A stretch of DNA of 64,000 bases from Cinnamomum chago (GCA_038049695.1 CP142452.1:77651501-77715500); one strand, 5' to 3'; counted from the first letter of the stretch, positions 20,474 through 34,525 are shown. Program-made: numbers and translations. Notes: generated by a model from the sequence alone, not told the origin.

Positions 20474-23400
20474 CTTTTGCACAAGAGGAAGGGACTTCAA
20501 TAAATACAATATATACACTGGTCATGCTGTTTGATCACATGGTTTACATAAAATTAATTTATTAATCCTCATTTCTTGTGGAAAAAGGGGTTTTAACCAG
20601 ACTTTTACCTCACATGTGTTCAGACATTTTAAAATTTTCTACAGTAATTTCTTCCAGTGTAGGACATTGCATAATACACACAGTAGGAAATTTAGCTTTT
20701 TTCTAATTCTAGAAACTTCTTTCTCTTTGCATTATTTGATAAGTAGGATTTTGTATGATATCTTATAGATATAGAATATTCTATAGTATAAAGGCGAAAT
20801 TATCATTTTTGCATTATCTTTTGTTTATAAACTTTTTCTGCAGGGATTTTTAAAATGTCAGCTCCTACCGGGCAAAGTCAGTTCTATGGGCAGATGTGCA
20901 TTCAAAACCTCTGAAAATTTATGTGAATTTCTTTATCATGCATAAAGAGAGGTGATCTTTCTTAATGATGGGAAGTTAGGTAAAGTCACTAAATTGGAGT
21001 TGTTTAGATTCTGATATGGCACTGATTATGAATTTTGGTGGGTGCTGTAATAAAATGAAATTATGCTGCATTATAGTTTCATCCTTATTTCCATTACAGT
21101 AAAAAAAAGTTAATCCATGGAAAAAAGTGGATCATTAATTGGCATCCATAAGTCATGTGATTGGTTGTTTAGTTAAGATGCAATATTATTAAGAGTATTC
21201 AAGATTTGAATTGTCTGATTAATAGATAATAAAATGGACTGCAGAAGTGTGATGGTAAAGATTCAAATCTGTGAATTCTATATTAAATTATCCATGATTT
21301 TGCCTATATGATTATTACGTTAGCTAGCCATAATTATGGACCACTAACAAAAGAATTTGTAGAAGAAGTTTCTAACACATCTAAGGTGGATTGATGGTAA
21401 TATATAATCTGATATGCTTTTGCTATAGTTGTCTCAATAATTATCTGGAGAAGTTTCCAACAAACCCCAGAACCAATTCTTAATCCTACATGATAAGTTA
21501 GTTAAATGATGCTTATTTTATTTAGTGGAAGATCTCTCAAGAACCTCTCTTAAACCCATATTAGGCATGCTTACCAGTACCCTTTAGGACATGAGAGCAA
21601 ATCCTAGGAGAAATCATGTTTCATCATTCTCTCCCCCTTCACTTGGGCAATCAACTTAACCAGCCAACACAAGTGTTAGCCTAAGTTAAGAGCATGGATT
21701 GGCATAACCATTGGCCAAGTGTAATGTGAATCCCCCATATGCTTTCCCATGAGTGGAAAGAGTAAAACTCAATAGTGGGGCTCACCGATTGAAATTCTAA
21801 GTAGCTCAAAATGATATCCTTAAATCTCACCAAAATAGAAGTTGGTTTCACTGAAGATTGAGTACATTATTAAGAAAGTGATTAACACAATCGTATTCAT
21901 TTAAGATCATATGCATTATTTACATTCTTATTTATTTTTCTTTAATGAAAGTTTTTGTTACTGTTTCAGAAAAAAAAAAATCTTATTCATATATCTAATT
22001 TTACAATGGAACCAACTCTTACTTTAGTAAACTTTTAGGGCACTCAACAAGCATAGGATATTCCGTAAGCGAGGAAGACATTCATAATGAATGGCTGAAA
22101 TTTTCAATAAGGTGGGCTCAATTGTAATGTTCTACTCCTTCCACTCATGGAAAGCATGAAGGAGACATACAAGGATTCCCACTTTAAAGGAGTCTTGATC
22201 ATCTATCACATTTGTTATATATTCACTGTGAGTGGACTAATAATACTCCGCCATGTCATCCAAAGTTCTTCACGTGGAAGTCTAGCTAAAACTAGACTAT
22301 GGGTTTTGAGAAAAAAAAAATCATAAATAAATAAAGAGAGAGAAGGAAATAAAACTAAAACCACACTAGGCTGCAACTTGCAGGGGAGCTCTCTAATGAC
22401 AAAGATCCTAGCTGTCTAATCTTCGAGCCTCGGTGTCATTTGTCGATTGCACGTGATTCTAACCTTTGTGCACACACCCCACATAAAAACAATGAACACA
22501 CTAATAGATTAGAGATTGCAAAAAGAAGAAATATATTATTAAATCCAGCTCATCTCTCTTGTAGTCCCTTGAGTCCTATCTTTTTCCTTTTAATAGTGCT
22601 GACTTGATGGAACTTGCAGGGGTGGGGGGATTCCCAGTGTCACCATTTCATGGGCCATCTTAACCAGTTGGAAAAACAGAGTGCCCCAATTGGAAAATAA
22701 CAGTTTTTCTATCTCCCTTTTATTGATCTTGTTTTTATTTCTTTGATGTATTTAGCCTCTCTTCTCTTTTGTGCATACCATCATGTCTTTTCTAGTTTAA
22801 ATATTTTTACTTTTTTTTTTTTTTTTTTTTTGTGTGTGTATGCATATGATACCATATTTAAATGCACCGTTATCTAATTAGTGGTACGCATAATAAATGA
22901 ATAATAGATCTATAACTCCTTCTTTATGATCTATTTTAATGGCATTCATCCAGTGTTCTGGCTGCTTTAGGGATAGTCCCATTCAATACTCTCTAATCAA
23001 ATAATCTCTTTCTCCTAACAACATTGAATTGATCTGTCATATGCCTTGTTCGAAGTTCTCTGACAGGAGGATTAAGATGGGTAGATATATGGATCAAAGG
23101 ATGATTAATTAAGTCAGCTGAAATATAATGTATCAACAATCAAGGAACAATTCTAAAATTAATTAAAGTTAATTTGGACATTCTAGAAATAGATAAATGC
23201 ATGCTTATTTTGTAGAGGACAGGAGGGGCTGATCTATAGCACTCTTCTACCAATTATCACTTGTTATTGGTTAATCCAGACCAATTGATAGATGGGTGAA
23301 TAAAATGATTAATGTTTAGACTGTTACACTGTGGAATGATCCTTGTTTTACTAGATAAGGATTGGTAAATTGATGATTGAAAATATAGACATTGGTCCAT

Positions 23401-24599
23401 ATAATTTTGTTCAATGACTCATGCAGCTAGCGCACACACTGAACAAAACAGGAAAAATAATGTTAATGAAGTTGAATTTCAATTTTGTGCCATTCTTTTT
23501 AGCTAAGTAATTTCCAAAAAAACCTTGCTTTGGGGCCCACGTCAACACATGCTATCATCCAACTGAAGAGGCATTGGAAGCTCTGACAACCTAATAATAG
23601 CAAGACATGAAAAAGGCAAGCCAGTTCTAACAATAGCCATCTTCTCCAATCCATCCAAATGATAACATTCATGGTGCATCCAACCTTTTTAATTTTTATG
23701 ATGGCATCATGATGGACTCCACCCACCACTCCCGATGAAATCACAGTGGACACTACCTGCCTTCCTCATCATATATAAACACAGAAGAAGAAATTACAAA
23801 GACATTGTTGGTAAAAACATATTGTAAAATCCTTTCGAGAGTAATAAAGTAAGTTGGAATCCCATATTTTATTTAAAACCTTATCCCATTCATTTAGGGT
23901 TGATAATTTTGAATTCCACGTGAAACATACAAATACAATATAAAGAATCAAGACAATACAATTCATAACCTCTTGTCTTTCTCACATATTTACATACTCT
24001 AAGATATCATATTTTTAGTATTATCTGCTTTTGTTACAAGTACTTGTGGTCCATTTTACCTGTTGCACAAGCTATATCTGGTACAGCGAATGCCATATTT
24101 TAAGCTATGAATTGCAATTCACAAAAATATTGGTGATACGCCACTTGTTTCTTTTACCTAGTTCTTTATTAGGATATAAGAGGATATTAACATGGTAACT
24201 ACTAAAGATATTTATAACTTTTATAATCCTGTAGCCATCGTGCACGTAAATGGGTTGGGTTTGGAATGCGGACAGGAACATTAGGGTGATTCTGAATGCA
24301 CCATCGATTTTTCTGAGCACACCTGCCTTTTTTTAAAAAACTTGGATATGACAAAAATACCCATAAATTTCGTATATATTCCGTACATATCTCATGTGCA
24401 CGGATATGAAACGCCATGCACATGATATATGCACGGTTTTCTCCAGTCATACACCTCTTCTGTGCACGGCTCTAAAACTCCGCGCACTCTTTTTTGTGCA
24501 CAGGTGGATCAAGTTCATCAATCATTATTAGAAAAGGCTTTGTTTTGGTGATTCAGTGTTATTTATTAAGCACATGAGTGGGGAGCTCTTCATGGGGAT
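20474..24599. other. Long AT-rich intergenic region, no gene recognised
   Basis: No reading frame with recognisable similarity or a conserved splice pattern is visible on either strand. A T-run lies at about 22812-22830. Short open frames on the minus strand near 23499-23966 and 24105-24450 look like chance. Confidence 0.5.
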
Positions 24600-24950
24600 T
24601 CTTCGGACAAGATCAATAGTCGGTGGTGGTGTTGGGCGGTGGAAGATGGGAGAGGGAGAGGAGAGGCCACCTGTGACGACGAGCAACGGGCAAGAGGTAG
24701 AGAGCGGGAGAGAAAGGGGGAAAAGGAGAGGGGGAAACAGAGGTCAGAGGGATTTTGGGCAAGGGCTGACGGCACGTGAGAGGGAGAGGGGGGAGAGAAG
24801 AAGAGAGAAGGGGGGGGGGGGGGGGGCTGCTGGCGGCGTGAGAGAGAGGTAGAGAGGGAGAGGGATTGGTGGCGGCAGGGTTGGGTGGAGGTGGCCGGAG
24901 CACGAAACAGGGAAGGAAAGAGGGTGAGGAGATGAGAGAAGATGAGGGTA
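24600..24950. repeat. Low-complexity purine-rich (GA/GGA) tract
   Basis: The plus strand is dominated by GAGAGG, GGAGAG and GGGGG runs, including an uninterrupted G-run near 24810-24827. Open frames on both strands here arise from the composition and are proline/serine- or arginine/glycine-rich with no domain. Confidence 0.8.
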
Positions 24951-25806
24951 TTTTGGGTATTTTTGGAAATGTGGGTGGGCTCAGCAAAAGAGGTCGGTGC
25001 AAATAAAATTTCCCAGAACATTAACCTGACTTTGCTAGACCCAGACCCGAGTTAATCAAGAATTTGTTATTATGATTTTTATATGTTTTAATTATTCTAA
25101 TCTAATATGTTATTCAGATCTTTATCTACATTCCAATTTCCACATAATATATTTTTATACATTAAACATAATATGTAATTTGGTATCGCCAGACCAGCTG
25201 GGTGAAATAAAACTTGATCATCAATTGGACCTGAAATGAGAACCTAGACCTAGATCTTAATTATCAAAATCATTGTTGTTGTCATCATCAATGCGTTGTC
25301 CTAAATTATGTTGGGATGAACTATTTGAATTTTATTTCTTCATTTTAGTCTATATTGGAATCATGGACTAAAGAGCATCGATTGGTTGATCGCTCGTGTA
25401 AAACTTTTCTTTTGCCTACATACAGATCAGGTTATCAATCATGTCCGGAAAATAAGTTCCACTAGGTTTATTATTATTTTATTTTAAGTTAGCCGTTAGG
25501 TTCCTCGAAAAATTAGGCAAGCACAGATCCATTGAAATCCCTACAAATACATCAACCTATACGATATTTCCTTGTTAAAATTGGATTGAAGAATTATGTT
25601 ATCATCATAATTAATCCTCATCACAGAAGGAGTATCCTTTTCTTTTCCGCAACTAACATTTTTATGAATACAAATAGTGGTAATATCTGCATTTGATGAT
25701 GATAATAATAATAATGATGATAACAATGATGATGATAAGGATGATGATAGTAATAATTCTTAAATTCAAATTCACTCTAACCATGGCACCATGGTGTATA
25801 TATAGT
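24951..25806. other. Intergenic region with a short GAT/AAT microsatellite
   Basis: An imperfect GATGAT/AATAAT tract lies at about 25692-25755. No gene is seen. Confidence 0.6.
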
Positions 25807-26045
25807 TAACGCCAAGGGGTTGGCGGAGTGTTTAGGTCCTCCCTCTTGTGGAGCTAGAGGTTTTGGTATCGGCCCCCGGTTCCCCCTTCTTCAGGAATCG
25901 AAGGTTGAGTCCACTAATGCTACCAACTTGAGGTGATAGGGGTTAGCTACCACCTTGGGCTGATAGGGGTATTTACCCAGCTTCCCTCTGGGCTTGGAGG
26001 GGTTAATCTAGCCCAAAGGGTTGAGAACCCTCCTATATATATATA
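25807..26045 (+). mobile_element. tRNA-derived SINE, related to the one at 20.3 kb
   Basis: The head reads GCCAAGGGGTTGGCGGAGTG, with a B-box-like GGTTGAGTCC region further on. The 3' body matches the SINE at 20281-20459: GTATTTACCCAGCTTCCCTC, TTAATCTAGCCCAAAGG, GAACCCTCCTAT. It runs into a TA tract. TATATATAGT flanks both sides, a possible target duplication that is weak because of its simple composition. The tRNA-like head differs from that of the 20.3-kb copy, so it may be a different subfamily sharing a 3' end. Confidence 0.7.
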
Positions 26046-28136
26046 TATAGTCGGCCCCACTTTTTTATATAATTTTTACAATCAAATAGTTGACCCCCTT
26101 TTGTTCCCCAGTTTTTTCAGGTCATGGAGCTCATCTTGAGCCAACTTAGTTTTTTTTTTATAACCCCCATGAATTGCCGTAAGTCCAAACTTGATGCCCA
26201 TCCAATTTTTACTCACCGTTGGATTTAAATCATAAGAAAATAATGACTCTAAAATCATTAAACTAGATCAAGGGGTTAGGATGATATAATGGAGTTGAAA
26301 TTTTAAACATATTTAAGTCTTATCTATATCTTTTCATCCAATGGCATTCCATGTTGTGGGTCCTATTAAGAGGGCTTTTTTTTTTTTCAAAAAAAAACAC
26401 ACTCCCCAGGAACTCCCCCAAGAGTTATCTAGCACTCCTCACTCTAGATACAGCCATAATTTCGCGTGGCATTATGTTGGGTGCTTATAATAGAAAAGGA
26501 TTTTAAAGGCTTAAATCTTTATATTTTTTGCTTAAATATATAAACAAGCCTAGGTTGCCCTCAAGCTCAAGCCCAAGCCCGACTGCTTCATACCAGCTCA
26601 AGCTCGAGCCGAGCTTGCTTTTACTTTAACAAGCCCAAGCTAGACTGTAAATTATTAGCCAAGCTCGTCGGTCGATAGGTGCATGCTTTGTGCACATCAA
26701 AGCATGCTTGGGCTCATGGATAATGTTAACCTGATGGAACCAAGCTAGAAATTGAGCGGCATGGTGACTTGCCTGGCACATGTAAGTATCACAAATACCT
26801 GGAAGATGATGAATGTGAATAACCTATGAGCCACACTTTTAAATAAAAGTTCCAGGTATCTAAAATGTAAGGCCATCAACAAACATGATATAGATAGAAC
26901 ACACTCGAGCTCTGGGGCTCTGGCCATCATCAAACACCCAACTCCAGGAAAGGGTGCATTTATTAACAAGATAGAAGACAATAGGAAAATGATACACTGT
27001 GATCATTTTAAAGCCCTTAGCAAGTATAACTGACAAGGTCTTTACTTGAAATAGCAAGCAAACAATTTTAGTAACATATGTAAAATTGGTTTAAGGATGG
27101 GCATTTGTTTCAATGTGGACACTTAATAGGGAATACAACTAATGCTTTTGAATTTTGATTAACTGCTACATACCATACCAGTGTCATCTTGGATGAGATG
27201 TTCCAAGCCCCTGAGGTCTTCAAACAGTCGCAAATAAACGCAGGCCTTTTCCCACCCATTTGAAGCATGGTTCTAAAACTATGTGGGACTCTTGAAAACT
27301 TGGACCGAGTTACTGCACTCGGGAGAAAACAAAGGACTGAGTAAGAAACTTGGTACTTAACTAGTTATGGCCAGACAAAGGTTAAATCGGCTAAGACTCT
27401 GTTGACCCAAGACAAGTCTCAGGTAAAAATCAAGAGTAAAAATATAAAATTCTGAACCTTTTTCTTTAATCCTGGAGACTAGATTGTCTGCAAATTGGCT
27501 AGGCCTGTTGGCTTTCTGGCCAGCCATGTTTCTGCAGTTTTTTGAACTATGGTTTGGGGGAGTGCGGGGTGTGAAGCTTTCCATGATAATTCACATGGTG
27601 GAACCCCACTAGTAGGTTAAACTGATCCAAACTCACAGCATTCTCTGACTATAATCAATGGCGGGATACATGTTTTGCATGGAATTGATGTGGCCAGATG
27701 TAGTAGCCACACCTGGCTGGCTGGCTGGAATGGACACTCAGGATGGACCAGTGGATGAGACCCAACGGGGTGGCTTGTTTCGTAAGACGGTAAGGGAAGC
27801 TTGTACAAGAGCATTATATATATATATATATAATTTTGCAATGCAAACATGGAATCATCTTTTCTTTAGCACCTATGGAATACTAAAAAATAAACGTACA
27901 ATGAATTTGAAATGGTAAAATGGAACTGGTCTCTAGTTAATTTTTATACCATCTGGATCACAATTCTAATTAAAAAAATCAGAAAAAAAAACACCTCATC
28001 TGCCAGGGAAAAAAAGTTGGATCTTTACGCACAAACTCCAAAACAAAATTACAGTTTACCCAGATAGTACCTAGACACGAGACACCCAAATCACTTGAAG
28101 GCTAGAACCCAAGAAGACCATGTCAAAGCCATTGAT
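26046..28136 (-). other. Sequence downstream of RPL23A; weak coding-like stretch, otherwise nothing assigned
   Basis: Includes a segment rich in CAAGCTC/GAGCTTG motifs at about 26560-26680, typical of a MITE end. On the minus strand at about 27275-27175 an open stretch (NGWEKACVYLRLFEDLRGLE) is followed by GGTATG, which would fit an exon and donor, but I cannot name it or find partner exons. Short AT repeat at about 27813-27831. The RPL23A 3' UTR should begin at 28136. Confidence 0.35.
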
Positions 28137-28789
<653 letters not shown>

Positions 28790-30637
28790 ATACTTGTTAC
28801 ATTACATCCCGAGTTAATCAAGATTAACTCTAATTAATCGTGATTTAACATGGTTTAAATGTAATTAATCACATTAAGAGTGATTAAGGACTAAATTGGA
28901 TTGAATTAGTTTCATTTGAGGGACTTAGACATAATAGAATGAATTTGAAAGGGATTCACTTGATTGAGTTGAATTTAAACTCAAAGTGATGATATGAAGG
29001 AGTTTTTCGTAAATATGAATTTGTGCGTATTTCGTCGAATGAGGTGGCATTTTATACCATCGTGTGTATCTCGATGAGTACAATAACTTTCATAATATAT
29101 ACACTTTCATTTGGCTTAACATGAATCACATGGGTCTTGAATTGACTTCAATTATAATTAAGCATAATGTATGGGGTTAAGATGCAAAACACATATGATA
29201 TGTGTCAAGAACTTAAGTTGCATGACATTAGGTGTCTTTGTTCCAGCAACTTGGAGAAAGAGGGAGAATAGCAAAAGTTGAGTTCTTCTTTGTTTCTTTT
29301 TATCAAGTGTAGACAAGGAGACATTGTAAGTGATTCTTAAGTGGGTAATTGTGTGAAGTCTCTTCTCCATCATCTTTGTCATTAAGTGGGTTAGGTTTTC
29401 TTGGAGATTGGTGATTTTGAGTTCAACACTCAAAGAACAAAAGGATTTTTGTGTTAAAGCACAGCACAAGGCAAGTATAGACATGTCAACTAAGTCTGGC
29501 ACTACATAGTGATTTCTATAAGCTCTTTGAGCTGAATCTGCTGCAGCAGATTAGTTGGGAGTGTTCCGGAGCTCCGTGGTGATATCAGTTGTCCTTGGCC
29601 CGGACTGTGAGGCCCCACCCTTGGTGGGCCCTCTAATTACTACTTTATAAACTAATTTATGCTAATCTATGTTAATTATTGGTTAATTATTGCTAATTAC
29701 TACTAATCCCTACTAATCTCTACTAATCTTTGCTAATCTTTGCTAATCTTGGTTAATTACTCTTTATTTGTGCTAATTAGGGGTTATTAGAGAGATTAGT
29801 TAGATTCTCCTAGCTTCTAGTTAGATTAGCTTAGTTGAGTAGAATTTTCAATTAATTGGGTGTTAGTGCTAAACCTAGGCTATTAGTGCTAGTTAGGCCA
29901 TTAATAGAGTTTAATTAACTAATTAAGGTTGGGTTAGTGCAAAAGGGTGCCCTCTCTAGAAGCTTCCTACCAAAGGACCAAACTAGCCCCAACCCTAACC
30001 CTAACCACATAAAAACCCTAGGGCTAATCTTGTCCTTAATCTCTTCCCTAGACCTATATAATGGCTCTAATCCCCATTGCAAACCCAAAACCCTAAGCCA
30101 GCCCCTTTCCCAAGAAAACCTCCGGCAACTGTTTTCCCATTTCCTCTTCTCCTCTCTCCCTCATTCCTCTCCTACGTATGAGCTGAGAAATTGCAACAGT
30201 CACTGTTGCTGGGATTTCCCTCTTGAGACTACTACAGCTGCTCCTTCATTCTCTCTTCTCCCTTTCCCATTTCATTTCCTCCAAGCCACTGCTACATCAT
30301 CTTCTCATTTCCCTCATTTCTTCACCTGGGAGCTTTTGTAGCTGATTCTGTTGCTGCTGGGATTTGCATCAAGGAGTTGCAGTTACTGTTACAACTGCTG
30401 CATCATCTTCTTCTTCTTCTTCTCTGGTTCAGCTGGGACTCTCTTCTCTCTTTTATTGCTCAAATCATTTCTCTTGATTTCTAAAGGCAAGTGCACCTAC
30501 TGTTAACTTAGAATGTATGTGTTTTCCTTTGATTTCTGTGTTTCATTTCATGTTTGTAATTAATTGAGTCTTAGAAATTACCTGGAGCCTCTGTTGTTTG
30601 TTTGGATGGATTTGGGCATTGATGGATGGGGGTTTCA

Positions 30638-30659
30638 CCCCCCCCCCCCCCCCCCCCCC
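30638..30659. repeat. Poly-C run
   Basis: Twenty-two consecutive C residues on the plus strand, inside the inner LTR. Length is prone to sequencing error. Confidence 0.9.
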
Positions 30660-30807
30660 ATTTGGAAGATCAATGGGCCACAAGGTTGTCAATTAATGGG
30701 CATTAGAGTTGTTTGATGTTTGGAGATGATTTGGTGAAGTTTGGGACTGATTGGAAGTGATTTGGTGGAAAAACGGGTTGAAATGGAGAAAACCTGAAAA
30801 CTGGTCT

Positions 30808-31386
30808 CAGTGCATGGCCGAGACCAGTGCAGTGCAGTGCATGGCCGAGACCAGTGCAGTGCAGTGCATGGCCGAGACCAGTGCATGGCCGAAACCAGTG
30901 CAGTGCAGTGCATGGCCGAGACCAGTGCAGTGCATGGCCGAGACCAGTGCAGCACATGGCCGAGACCAGTACAGTGCAGTGCAGTGCATTGCATGGCCGA
31001 GACCAGTGCATGGCCGAAACCAGTGCAGTGCAGTGCATGGCCGAGACCAGTGCATGGCCGAAACGAGTGCAGTGCAGTGCATGGCCGAGACCAGTGCAGT
31101 GCAGTGCATGGCCGAGACCAGTGCAGCACATGGCCGAGACCAGTACAATGCAGTGCATGGCCGAGACCAGTGCAGTGCAGTGCATGGCCGAGACCAGTGC
31201 AGGACCGAGCTCAGTACATGGCCGAGACCAGTGCATGGCCGAGACCAGTGCATGGCCGAGACCAGTGCAGTGCATGGCCGAGACCAGTGCAGGACCGAGC
31301 TCAGTACATGGCCGAGACCAGTGCATGGCCGAGACCAGTGCAGTGCAGTGCATGGCCGAGACCAGTGCAGGACCGAGCTCAGTGAC
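30808..31386 (+). repeat. Tandem repeat built from a 17-mer and a 5-mer, about 23 core units
   Basis: The core unit GTGCATGGCCGAGACCA (17 bp) occurs about 23 times with few changes. Between units there are zero to three copies of the 5-mer GTGCA, so spacing is 17 + 5n. A variant 17-mer GTGCAGGACCGAGCTCA appears three times near the right end (about 31196, 31288, 31366) as part of a larger repeat. The unit lacks stop codons in most frames, so several frames on both strands stay open for 190-260 codons; these are artefacts of the repeat. Confidence 0.92.
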
Positions 31387-34015
31387 TGAAATTTCATGGA
31401 AAAGATGACCTGATACTTGGGATTTACAGTAGAAAATGTTTAAAGCTGGGACATCCATCTTTCTAGGGTTTTTGGTGTATGCGGTCAATCACCCAGGCCA
31501 GGTGTTTGACCGGACACGCTGGAAACCTTTAGAAATGAATTAAGTCTTCCAGGAGGCCTGACTTAGGTTAGTCAGTGCACTCGGTTGGTCCTCCCGGCCA
31601 GGAGATCAACCGAGCTCACAACACATCAGGTTCACCTGGAAAAAACCCTGATTGTTCCAGTTTTCAACATTTAGGAGTTATGATCAGTTGTGGGGCCCAT
31701 TGACCATCCAAATGAGCATTTATCAGTGATCTAAGCCCGAGTCAACGGTGTGGCTCAACCTTGACTCGCGGGGACCACAGTTTAGGGTTTAGGTTATTAA
31801 TCTAAGATGATTCGACCTCTAAGAGTTGTCAACAATGCCCTTAACCAACTAAGCACCAAATATAGTATTTTATGGCATTAATGACACCGTTTAGAGATCG
31901 AATTACCGGAGATAGACCTGGATCTAAAGTGGCCCATTACCTAGGATTGGACCGTTGCTTTTCCCGTTGATTCTCTGATTGAAGTTATACTTCACTGTTA
32001 TTATTATTCTGTCATTCTTAGATCTTTAGAATAGCTGTTTACTATTAATTGAACATAAATGGAAGACCTGAACCTAGGGTATCTAGAGGTGACCCGATAG
32101 TGTGGTTTCGGAGATCATTGACCCGTGTCTGTGTCTAGGCGGGCCCTTAATGGGCCTAAGTGTGGAGATGTGAACCCTTTAGCTTGGAAAGGTAGTTTCT
32201 ATTGGACTGTTAAGTAATATGGATTGCAATGGAACTGTTTATCAGTAGTAGATGGATTAGTTGCCTCGTTTGGACGGTTTTAGACCAGGCCATGTACTGA
32301 TGGGCCTTGGTATGGATCCAACGAGTGGGCCTGGACCTTGAATGAGATCCAGAGACTGTATTGGGATGTGTAGACCTCTTAGAGATATTGTTAGGACCTT
32401 GTTCACGCAAGGCAAAGCCTAGACAGACACAGACCTTAGAGTTATTCTCGAGTCGGCATGAACATTCACTCGGTTGATTTAAGCTCAGCCTGTGGACTGA
32501 TCATCCCCGGTAGGAGCTAGTTGAGTATGGTGAAGCTATCATGATGAGCTGTGTGGTTAAGACGGCAAGGTGTCATACCGTGCCAATCTGGAGTGATGAG
32601 ATGATGAGTTGATGAGTGAGAGTCGGGATTAGTTATTCCCTGGTGAGATTCCCCACCGCGACTGTGTTCAGTATGGGAGGGCCGCGGCATAATATCCCGC
32701 GGTATTCCAGCTCGTGTGAATGTGCCATCTTGTTTATAGTAGTTTAGATGTTTTCTATTTATACTGATTCCTTATGATTTAAATGCACAACTGCCTAGTT
32801 CTTTTCCCTTGCTATTCATTTAACTTATGTACCCGTCTTTATTTCCTTTGATATATATATATGCTATGTTAGTAGTATGCTGTATCTTGCCAGATCGTTT
32901 AGATCTGACCCATTCTATGGTGCTTAGGCCTTGACCCAGAGATCTCTGACGATGCACTAGCTGTAGTGGAGTCACCCGTGGCAGGAGGGTACGCTTGGGG
33001 CCCGGCCGACACGGATGTCGAGCCGGAGGGCGAGGAGTTTATACACGGGTTTTGAGGGACTCCATTTATTTTGGGTTTGAGCGAAACTTTGTAGTGAGTT
33101 GGGTAGACTCAAAATGTATTAACTTTGATTAATATTGAATCATTTTAATTAGACTGATGTTCCGCTCATACTTAATATATATATACATCGATACCTATTG
33201 CTTCCGCTTTGTTTAAATCGTTATGCTTCCGCAATATTAAATGTTATAACTATGTTGGTCAAAAAGTTTTAAATTGGACCTCACTGCGGCCTACGATCTT
33301 GGAAGTTCTCGGATTTTCCGGGAAGTAGCGCGCCAATTTCGGGAAATCGAGCGAGTATATCGGTATCCGGAATTGGGGCGTTACACGGACTCTGATAAGT
33401 CCCACAATAAATGAATCATTCCGTATGGAAGAGAGAATCCTCTCCTTTGAGGGAGATGAATATGGAATTGAATTGAAATTGATTCTATTGTAGTTTGCCA
33501 AATACAAAGACAATAATTGAGAATGAGTTGGAATTGGAATTAAACCAATCTAACACTAAATGAAATGAATTAAATGTATGTATCATTAGCATGTTTAATC
33601 ATGTAAGTGTTTATACATTGCTGAATTGTGAAATTCATAGTGTTATTGATGGCATTACAAGCACAGCTGCCCTTGCCGGTCCTTCTGAGACCACATCGCC
33701 ACCGGAGACGTCCGGTACGGTTCCTCCAGGAGGACTAGTAGAATGGAAATGAAACTTTGAGTTGAGATGTGTTTAAAACGTTTCATACTTTTGATCTTTG
33801 CATTGTATTTAAATATGCAAGTGCTTGATTGTAAATAGTGTAAATGAGTTTTGTTTTATACATGAGCAATGTATACTTTTGTTATTCCGCATAATATGTT
33901 TAATTGATATCCCTTGTGAATTTTAATGCGTTAAGATTCACGGGAGTAAGTATGCGACGCGACTCGGTGTTAACTTGAATTAGTCCAAATCTCGGGTTCG
34001 GGTCGTGTCAATACT

Positions 34016-34525
34016 CTATCCTTGTTTTTTTCTGATCCGTAACATGACTTGGACCCAACAACCACAAGGTTGCAATAGTGAGCCCTCCTAATGGACATAG
34101 TTGAAAAACCCACCATATCGGAAGAACCTACTAATTCAATCTTTCGTCTTTCTATGAACTGTTTTATATTTTTAAGAGTCAGCTAGTTGGTCACTTTTTT
34201 ATCGCCAAAAAGGGCCAATTACAGATCTCTCTGGGACATTTTTGGGACACCATACTCTGCATTCCATGACATCCACACTAGATCACATAATCAAGTATCC
34301 CATAAAGGGGAATTTGGAGGCAGAGAAAATTATATATTTGCTGCAGATCAAGATCCTACAATGCCATCACCCATAAAGCAATATAATCATGTAGATGGAC
34401 ACCCCATGCAGCACTAATTGGACACTTACCCTTTATCATATTGTATGGACCTACACATGGAAACTTAAAAGTAGCAAATCTGACTCTAGATTAAGGAACT
34501 GCTCATTGTAGGTATGGCCTAGAAG
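34016..34525 (-). other. RPL23A intron 2 between the outer LTR and hAT copy A
   Basis: Intron sequence with no recognised element. It ends in CCTAGAAG (34518-34525), one half of the original 8-bp target duplication of hAT copy A. Confidence 0.6.

Larger units (their letters stand above)
29606..33385 (+). mobile_element. Solo LTR (inner), 3.78 kb, nested in the outer LTR
   Basis: It starts TGTGAGGCCCCACCC, ends GGGGCGTTACA, and is flanked by the 5-bp duplication CGGAC (29601-29605 and 33386-33390). A TATA-like CCTATATAATGG (about 30053-30064) lies upstream of CT-rich leader-like sequence, consistent with a plus-orientation U3/R. The length is large, as in some Ty3/Tekay-type LTRs (family inferred). 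It contains a poly-C run and a long tandem repeat. The long open frames inside are caused by that repeat, not by genes. Confidence 0.82.
28795..34010 (+). mobile_element. Solo LTR (outer), split by a second solo LTR
   Basis: It begins TGTTACATTACATCCC and ends CGGGTCGTGTCA (TG...CA) and is flanked by the 5-bp repeat ATACT (28790-28794 and 34011-34015). Removing the inner LTR and one of its target duplications leaves about 1.43 kb with no coding sequence, primer-binding site or polypurine tract, as expected for a solo LTR left by LTR-LTR recombination. It sits in RPL23A intron 2. Superfamily not assigned. Confidence 0.72.

Noticed and set aside
24556-25021. Frames of 98-143 codons on both strands
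   Set aside because: They arise from a purine-rich low-complexity tract; the peptides are Ser/Pro- or Arg/Gly-rich with no recognisable domain.
29937-30341. 134-codon frame
   Set aside because: It lies within the inner solo LTR downstream of its TATA-like motif, has no similarity I recognise, and is CT-rich leader sequence.
30689-31488. Several overlapping frames of 146-261 codons on both strands
   Set aside because: They are all readings of the 17-mer/5-mer tandem array inside an LTR. The array is nearly stop-free in most frames, and the predicted peptides are periodic with no domain.
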